Positions 22,309-26,395 of a stretch of DNA of 26,395 nt are shown in pieces. A program made the position numbers and the translations under genes. Each line of letters opens with the position of its first letter. The stretch's first letter is position 1. The notes under the pieces were generated by a model. The model saw nothing but the letters and a program-made list of their open reading frames with translations. It did not search any database and had not been told where the DNA came from. The stretch is from Pseudolysinimonas_A sp049651805 (GTDB lineage Bacteria; Actinomycetota; Actinomycetes; Actinomycetales; Microbacteriaceae), in the NCBI RefSeq assembly GCF_049651805.1, contig NZ_JBASCU010000032.1, positions 1 through 26,395 on the forward strand, given 5' to 3'.

Positions 22309-23670
22309 TCAGGCGAAACCGAACACCGGCGGCAGCACGAGGATGACGACAAGTACCCAGGCCAGGAACACCGGAAGGTAGCCGGTCTGCCACCGCTCGA
22401 GGTGCACCGGCCGGTCGCGCCCCGCGAGCAGACGGCCGGTGAACCACGCGGTGCCGACGAGGTTGACGAGCAGCACCAGATTGAGCCCGAGGGCCGCTGC
22501 GCGGTTGACGGTGAAGCCGAGGTCGCCGACGCGGCCGAACATCGCGATGAGCACGAGGATGTCGAGGGCGATCGCCGCGACGACGGCGACGAGGCGGATG
22601 ACATCCATCACTCCTGCTCCGCTGGTCGCCGGGCGGGCGGAGATGCCGTACACCACGAGGCCGAGCACGACGAGCAGCAGGATGTCGAACACCGCCAAGA
22701 GGTCACGATCGAAATTACTCACCAGGCTCGTGGTTGAGTACGCGACCGTCGCGATGATGAGCATCGCGGCGAAGAGCGGCGTGAAGATCGCCGTCAGCAC
22801 CGGGGCAAGGTTCTCGACGATGCTCTTCTTCGCCTCGACGAGCCACGCGGCCACGACGACCGCGCCCGCGGCCCCTGCAGGCAGCGCCCATATGACGAGC
22901 TCGTCGATCAGCTCGGACGAGATCGGGGCGAGCACGAGCACGGTGAGAATGAGCAGCACGAACCCGCCGAGGGCGATGAGCGCATAGTAGATCGCCCACT
23001 CGCCGCTGAACCGGATGACATCCATGCGGCGTGACGACGACAGCGTCTCACGACCGGCGTAGGCGATCCCCACGACGAACCACAGTGCGACGGGCAGGTG
23101 AATCCAGATCAGTTGGTCGCTCGCCGACCCCGGCTCGAAAGGGAAGAGGTTCGCCGCGAGCGCGAGCACCGCGACGACTCCCGCGAGAACGAGCACCCGC
23201 CGCCACGGGACCCGCCGCAACATCGCGAAGTACGCCGCGAGCACCGGCAACACGAAGAGCCCGAGGTCGCGCACGAACCAGGACGAGATCGGTTCGTTGA
23301 ACAGGAATACCTCGCTGTCGGAGGTGCCCGCGCCGAGCCGAGCTGCCAGCATGATCGCGGCGGCGAGCGCGGCGAACCCGAGCATCGTCAGGATCGAATG
23401 CCGTCCGCGCTCGACCGTGACGGGCGTGATCAGCTGCTTCCACATCCGGTCGCCGTGTTCGCGAGCGTATTCGGCGGTGAGCTGGTCGACCTTGCCGAGC
23501 CGCCCGACGGCGATCTGGAACGCCTCCTCGCCGGTGAGCCCGGCGGTTTCGAGTTCGGCGATCTGGTCGCGCAGGTGGCCCTCCAGTTCGTCGGCGTCGG
23601 GGGCGTCGACCGCTCCACCGCGCTCAAGCGCCGCACGCCATTCGGCGATCCAGGTCTCGCGGGCGTCCAT
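22309..23670 (-). CDS. Permease-prefix-domain multi-helix membrane protein
   Basis: The product is 453 aa from ATG 23670, with AGGAGG well spaced upstream; this start excludes the longer frame. Residues about 1-75 (ADELEGHLRDQIAELETAGL, EEAFQIAVGRLGKVDQL) form the permease-prefix/HAAS-type helical domain often encoded beside PadR regulators. The rest has about 11 hydrophobic helices, with short loops such as SSRRMDVIRFSGEWAIYY that resemble DUF4153-type proteins. It lies two bases after padR, so the pair is one operon and PadR probably controls it. Function is unknown; relatives sit with ABC permeases or envelope-stress systems. Confidence 0.8.
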   Translation of the reverse strand: MDARETWIAEWRAALERGGAVDAPDADELEGHLRDQIAELETAGLTGEEAFQIAVGRLGKVDQLTAEYAREHGDRMWKQLITPVTVERGRHSILTMLGFAALAAAIMLAARLGAGTSDSEVFLFNEPISSWFVRDLGLFVLPVLAAYFAMLRRVPWRRVLVLAGVVAVLALAANLFPFEPGSASDQLIWIHLPVALWFVVGIAYAGRETLSSSRRMDVIRFSGEWAIYYALIALGGFVLLILTVLVLAPISSELIDELVIWALPAGAAGAVVVAAWLVEAKKSIVENLAPVLTAIFTPLFAAMLIIATVAYSTTSLVSNFDRDLLAVFDILLLVVLGLVVYGISARPATSGAGVMDVIRLVAVVAAIALDILVLIAMFGRVGDLGFTVNRAAALGLNLVLLVNLVGTAWFTGRLLAGRDRPVHLERWQTGYLPVFLAWVLVVILVLPPVFGFA

Positions 23671-23672
23671 GG

Positions 23673-24020
23673 TCAACCTCCTGCCGCTGACAGGGTGAAG
23701 CCCCAGATGCCGCCCAGGGTGCGAGTGGCGGTCTCCCACTGGCGGCGCTGGTCGGCGAGCTGCGCGCGGCCGGTGTCGGTGATGCGGTAGTACTTGCGGC
23801 GCCGGCCCTCGGGCGACTCGCCCCATTCGGCGACGATGTGCCCGAGCCGTTCGAGGCGGTGTAGCAGCGGGTAGAGCATCCCATCGGTCCACTGCACCTC
23901 GCCCGCCGAGACCTCGCGCACCCGCTTGAGGATCGCGTAGCCGTAACTAGAGCCCTCAGCGAGGATCGCGAGCACGAGAGGCGTCGCCATCGCGGCGACG
24001 AGATCCTTGTCGATGTTCAC
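23673..24020 (-). CDS. PadR-family transcriptional regulator
   Basis: The product is 115 aa from GTG 24020. The winged helix is typical: ATPLVLAILAEGSSYGYAIL, then WTDGMLYPLLHRLERLGHIV, then GRRRKYYRITDTGRAQL, with a C-terminal dimer helix. GTG 24020 follows the -10 TATAGT by exactly six bases, consistent with a leaderless mRNA. ATG 24035 would add five residues and has no ribosome site. PadR proteins usually repress their own operon through ATGT/ACAT half-sites, which are present upstream. The next gene is the membrane protein it likely regulates. Confidence 0.9.
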   Translation of the reverse strand: MNIDKDLVAAMATPLVLAILAEGSSYGYAILKRVREVSAGEVQWTDGMLYPLLHRLERLGHIVAEWGESPEGRRRKYYRITDTGRAQLADQRRQWETATRTLGGIWGFTLSAAGG

Positions 24021-24026
24021 GTCGCC

Positions 24027-24072
24027 ACTATACATTGTGGTTCTAGGTATATGCATAGAAGCACGATGTATA
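24027..24072 (-). promoter_or_regulatory. padR promoter with ATGT/ACAT operator candidates
   Basis: The minus-strand -10 TATAGT (complement of 24027-24032) stands six bases before GTG 24020. TATACAT (24029-24035) and ATGTATA (24066-24072) form a widely spaced inverted repeat, and the self-complementary ATGCAT (24051-24056) lies between. ATGT...ACAT symmetry is the known pattern of PadR sites. The region is A+T-rich. Autorepression is inference. Confidence 0.5.
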
Positions 24073-24152
24073 AAGTGGCGGCCGATTATGCGAGCGGCGC
24101 GGCATCGCGTCAACGCCTCCCCCGCCCACCGGGATCGACGCAGACTCGATCG

Positions 24153-24515
24153 ATGACAGATCTGCGCACTCCCGACCCGACGGATCTCGACTCGCCCGAG
24201 GTGGAGACCGAACGCATCATGCGCACCGGTCCCACCTGGCTGGGGGTCGTCACGATCACGGCGGCGATCCTGCTCGGGCCGTCGGTCGCCGCCGGCTGGC
24301 GCCCCGCCGACCTGCCCGCCCCGTTCGGCGCCGCTTGGTGGCTGTCGGCCGCCGTCGCCGCCGTCGGTGTCGGCTTGCTGGTCTGGGCAGGCTGCCCGGT
24401 GCCGGCCTACACACTGGAGCGCGCCCATCGGCAGAAGCAGTTCAGCATCCGGGTCGGCATCGTGATGAGCCTCGGCGGGATCGTGCTCGCCGGTCTCGCC
24501 GTGCTGCTCGCCTGA
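24153..24515 (+). CDS. Small three-helix membrane protein of unknown function
   Basis: The product is 120 aa. After a polar, proline- and acid-rich start (about 1-25), hydrophobic helices lie at about 28-47, 61-80 and 99-120. The loop PVPAYTLERAHRQKQFS carries the positive charge and is probably cytoplasmic. No family is recognised. It is divergent from padR and 31 bases before the phosphoribosyltransferase gene, which seems to have its own promoter. No clear Shine-Dalgarno sequence precedes the ATG. Confidence 0.68.
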   Translation: MTDLRTPDPTDLDSPEVETERIMRTGPTWLGVVTITAAILLGPSVAAGWRPADLPAPFGAAWWLSAAVAAVGVGLLVWAGCPVPAYTLERAHRQKQFSIRVGIVMSLGGIVLAGLAVLLA

Positions 24516-24532
24516 CGCGCAGCTCACCTCGG

Positions 24533-24538
24533 TAGGGT
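24533..24538 (+). promoter_or_regulatory. -10 element of the phosphoribosyltransferase gene
   Basis: TAGGGT ends eight bases before the GTG at 24547. With no ribosome site in between, a leaderless or nearly leaderless transcript is likely. Confidence 0.4.
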
Positions 24539-24546
24539 CTGCCCCC

Positions 24547-25179
24547 GTGGACCGCTTTCGGGATCGAACCGACGCCGGCCGGCGCCTCGGCGAGCATCTC
24601 GCGCCGTGGCGATCGCCGGATGTCGTCGTGCTGGGGCTGCCCCGCGGCGGGGTGCCCGTCGCCGCAGAAGTGGCGGCAGCACTTGGCGCCCCGCTCGACG
24701 TCATCGTGGTGCGCAAGCTCGGCATCCCGTATCAACCTGAGGTCGCGATGGGCGCGATCGGCGAGGGCGGGGTGCGGGTGCTGGATGACGTGCTCGTCGC
24801 GCGGGCGGGCGTCACGAAAGCCGAGGTGAATGCCGTGGAGCAACGCGAGCGGGCGACTCTGGAGTCGCGGGTCGAGCGATTCCGCTCGGGGCGCGAGCGG
24901 CTGGACCTCACCGGGCGCACCGCGATCATCGTCGACGACGGCATCGCGACGGGCGCGACCGCGACGGCAGCGGCCCGGGTGGCGCGGCAGCTCGGGGCTA
25001 CCCGGGTCGTGATCGCGGTACCCGTCGGCGGGCCGGATGCCGTCGACCGGATCAGCGACGCCGACGAGGTCATCTGCCTGCTGCAACCGCCGGGATTTCA
25101 GGCCGTCGGCTCGTACTACCACGACTTCGGGCAGACCTCCGAAGACGAGGTCGCTGCCCTCCTAGCTACCGCGCGCTGA
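24547..25179 (+). CDS. Phosphoribosyltransferase-domain protein
   Basis: The product is 210 aa. The PRPP-binding loop is TAIIVDDGIATGATATAA (125-142, Asp130-Asp131), and VLGLPRGGVPVAAEVA (28-43) is the conserved first strand and loop. VIVVRKLGIPYQPEVAMGAI matches stand-alone type I phosphoribosyltransferases of unknown substrate found widely in actinobacteria. The region 85-120 is a helical insert typical of that subgroup. Such proteins bind PRPP and a base or related compound in the cytoplasm; the acceptor cannot be read from sequence. The 3' end faces the lipoprotein gene 23 bases away. Confidence 0.88.
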   Translation: MDRFRDRTDAGRRLGEHLAPWRSPDVVVLGLPRGGVPVAAEVAAALGAPLDVIVVRKLGIPYQPEVAMGAIGEGGVRVLDDVLVARAGVTKAEVNAVEQRERATLESRVERFRSGRERLDLTGRTAIIVDDGIATGATATAAARVARQLGATRVVIAVPVGGPDAVDRISDADEVICLLQPPGFQAVGSYYHDFGQTSEDEVAALLATAR

Positions 25180-25202
25180 CGGGCATCCGCGGCGGACTCG
25201 GG

Positions 25203-26117
25203 CTACGACGAGGTGTCGGGTACGTCGCCGAAGGTTCCCCAGCTGAGTTCCGGGCCGTTGGGGCCGAGTACCGACAGCTGGAACGGGATCGAGTAGCCCT
25301 CCGGGTCGGCATCCGCCAGTGCGGGGTCACGCAGCTGCGCGTCCACCCGTGCCCGCTGCTCTTCCGTCAGGCGAGCGACCCAGAGCTCGGGCCAACGGTT
25401 GCCCTCCGAGGTGAGCGACTGCAATTCGACCTCGCTTTCGGGGTTCTCGACAGCGATTCGGATGACGGCCTCGACCGCTTCAGCCGACATCCGCTCGGGG
25501 ATGTGCACGACGTGCAGCTTCGGCACTTCGCCGACGTAGGAGTACGTGGCGCCGTCGGCGAAGGCGGGAACCGCGCTCAGGGTGCGGAAGGTCGACGCGA
25601 AGGTGTCGAGCGACCCGAGCACCACCGTCGGCCAGCCTTCGGTCGAGATGCCAGTGCTCACCACGTCGGGCAGCTTCTCGAGGGTGAGCACGAGCCTCAG
25701 CGTCGCCTCGATCTCATCGGGGTCGCCCGGATAGACGTCCTGGCTCCACGGCGTGAGTGGCGCGATATCGGTGTCTGGATCCGGACCAGCAGCCTCACGA
25801 GTGAAGGTCACCGAGCCGGGCCAGTTCGCCTCGTCGGCCCACCCCGCCGCGTCGCGAGCTGCGGCGAGCACGGTCGCGTCGTCGGCATCCTGCGCGATCC
25901 ACACGTGCACGTACTTCTCCGGCGAGGGGTCGGCGGACAGCACGCCGTCAAGCGCCGCGATGCGTGCGGCGAGCCAGGCCGCAGGCGAGGGCGTAGGCGC
26001 TGGCGTGGGCGCTGGCGTGGGCGCTGGCGTGGGCGCTGGAGAACCGGCGAGCCCGGCGCAGCCCGCGAGAACGAGAAGCAGTGGGACGACGGCGAGAGCC
26101 CTGATCCGATTCGGCAC
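25203..26117 (-). CDS. Predicted lipoprotein of unknown function
   Basis: The product is 304 aa from GTG 26117. The signal peptide RIRALAVVPLLLVLAGC ends in a lipobox with Cys20 as the lipidated residue, so the protein should be anchored outside the membrane. A proline-rich spacer made of repeated Ala-Pro-Thr-Pro units (about 27-43) lifts the folded part off the membrane. The remaining 255 residues look like repeated alpha/beta units (EKYVHVWIAQDADDATVLAA, KLHVVHIPERMSAEAVEAV), without catalytic motifs I know. A promoter six bases from the GTG implies a leaderless mRNA. It is convergent with the phosphoribosyltransferase gene. Confidence 0.8.
   Translation of the reverse strand: MPNRIRALAVVPLLLVLAGCAGLAGSPAPTPAPTPAPTPAPTPSPAAWLAARIAALDGVLSADPSPEKYVHVWIAQDADDATVLAAARDAAGWADEANWPGSVTFTREAAGPDPDTDIAPLTPWSQDVYPGDPDEIEATLRLVLTLEKLPDVVSTGISTEGWPTVVLGSLDTFASTFRTLSAVPAFADGATYSYVGEVPKLHVVHIPERMSAEAVEAVIRIAVENPESEVELQSLTSEGNRWPELWVARLTEEQRARVDAQLRDPALADADPEGYSIPFQLSVLGPNGPELSWGTFGDVPDTSS
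25990..26037 (-). repeat. Four 12-bp tandem repeats coding for the lipoprotein spacer
   Basis: GGCGTGGGCGCT occurs three times in a row after one variant unit (GGCGTAGGCGCT). Each unit encodes Ala-Pro-Thr-Pro or its permutation on the minus strand. Unit gain or loss would keep the frame, so spacer length may vary between strains. Confidence 0.85.
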
Positions 26118-26123
26118 CTAGTC

Positions 26124-26153
26124 AGTATCCTGTCGACTCCTGAGAATCGGTCA
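26124..26153 (-). promoter_or_regulatory. Promoter of the lipoprotein gene
   Basis: On the minus strand a -35-like TGACCG (26148-26153) and -10 GATACT (26124-26129) are 18 bases apart. The -10 stands six bases before GTG 26117, so transcription probably begins at the start codon. Confidence 0.55.
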
Positions 26154-26202
26154 CACTCGAGCCCCAGGTTCCCGCTCGGGGCCGGAGGCGGCGTGGCTCT
26201 CG

Positions 26203-26241
26203 GTGGTCGAGTAGCCGCCGGAGGCGGCGTGTCGAGACCAC
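26203..26241. repeat. Imperfect palindromic intergenic repeat
   Basis: GTGGTCGAGTAGCCGCC and its near-complement enclose GGA, ending CGAGACCAC. I recall similar GTGGTCGAG...CGAGACCAC units scattered between genes in Microbacteriaceae genomes. A partial unit (GGAGGCGGCGTGGCTCTC, near 26184-26201) stands beside it. Confidence 0.55.
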
Positions 26242-26260
26242 TGTGGAAAAGGGTTGCGTA

Positions 26261-26276
26261 TCGAACATACATTCGA
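26261..26276 (+). promoter_or_regulatory. LexA-like (SOS) box upstream of the last gene
   Basis: TCGAACATACATTCGA matches TCGAAC-N4-GTTCGA at all but one fixed position and lies inside the palindrome ATCGAA-N6-TTCGAT (26260-26277). A -10-like TAGTAT follows directly (26277-26282 region). Similar boxes are familiar before HNH/DUF222-type genes of this family; control is inferred. Confidence 0.6.
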
Positions 26277-26342
26277 TAGTATGGTCTTGCTCGTGCCGAG
26301 CATCTCGTTCTGAATGACGAACTACGAACCTGGGAGATCGGC

Positions 26343-26395
26343 GTGAGCCTGCCTGCCGTGCCTGAGATCGAGGTCTTCGACCTCTCCGGGCTGGC
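26343..26395 (+). CDS. Start of a gene cut by the window end, possibly SOS-regulated
   Basis: GTG 26343 follows GGGAG with a 6-base spacing. Only 17 complete codons are visible (MSLPAVPEIEVFDLSGL...), then the window ends. The promoter region with its LexA-like box resembles that of DUF222/HNH-endonuclease genes common in Microbacteriaceae, but the visible protein cannot confirm this. A 10-codon ORF from ATG 26314 ends with a TGA overlapping the GTG, echoing the leader before the GHKL-nuclease gene. Confidence 0.55.
   Translation, partial: MSLPAVPEIEVFDLSGL

Noticed and set aside
25990..26037. Tandem repeats as a CRISPR array
   Set aside because: The units are 12 bases, directly adjacent without spacers, and lie in a coding spacer. 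No CRISPR array or cas gene is seen in the window.
1..26395. tRNA, rRNA or riboswitch genes
   Set aside because: I saw no cloverleaf, rRNA core sequence or known riboswitch consensus on reading the intergenic stretches, though a covariance-model scan was not possible.

Overview
The window is high-GC DNA with short intergenic gaps, many GTG starts, several apparently leaderless promoters and actinobacterial protein families. These include IclR, PadR, an RF2 gene without the programmed frameshift, a TadE-type pilus cluster, a HutF-type histidine pathway and LexA-like boxes of the TCGAAC-N4-GTTCGA type. It fits an actinobacterium, most likely of the Microbacteriaceae. That placement is inference from gene content and style; no rRNA or other marker is present.

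Layout. (1) 1-6347: a tightly coupled histidine-utilisation operon on the minus strand, hutH-hutU-M20 hydrolase-hutF, each junction overlapping by 4 bases. It is divergent from an iclR-type regulator, with a perfect inverted repeat between them. (2) 6352-11114: an insertion-sequence graveyard holding an IS1182-like element with a CTAG target duplication and a frameshifted transposase, an IS3-family remnant, and three ISL3-family pieces around a small membrane-protein gene. (3) 11115-14466: prfB, an MFS transporter, and a J-domain/NERD-like protein. (4) 14491-20317: a nested accessory island inserted exactly between the J/NERD gene and a convergent TadE-like gene. It carries foreign-looking 3' fragments of both flanking genes in the permuted order expected of Campbell-type integration of a circle. 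(5) 20509-21955: four small tad/pilus genes without the usual ATPase and TadB/C partners beside them. (6) 22026-26395: two tiny coupled ORFs, a permease-prefix membrane protein with its PadR regulator, a small membrane protein, a phosphoribosyltransferase, a lipoprotein, and the start of a gene behind a LexA-like box.

The most interesting part is the island. Its second module has a LexA-like box, then a short leader ORF whose stop overlaps the next start. That next gene encodes a 680-aa protein with an N-terminal GHKL (Hsp90/MutL/MORC-like) ATPase and a C-terminal PD-(D/E)XK-like nuclease core. A small acidic protein and a broken serine recombinase follow. The first module has a winged-helix-like protein divergent from a 45-aa hydrophobic peptide. 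I infer a DNA-damage-inducible defence-type system; the function is not proven by sequence alone.
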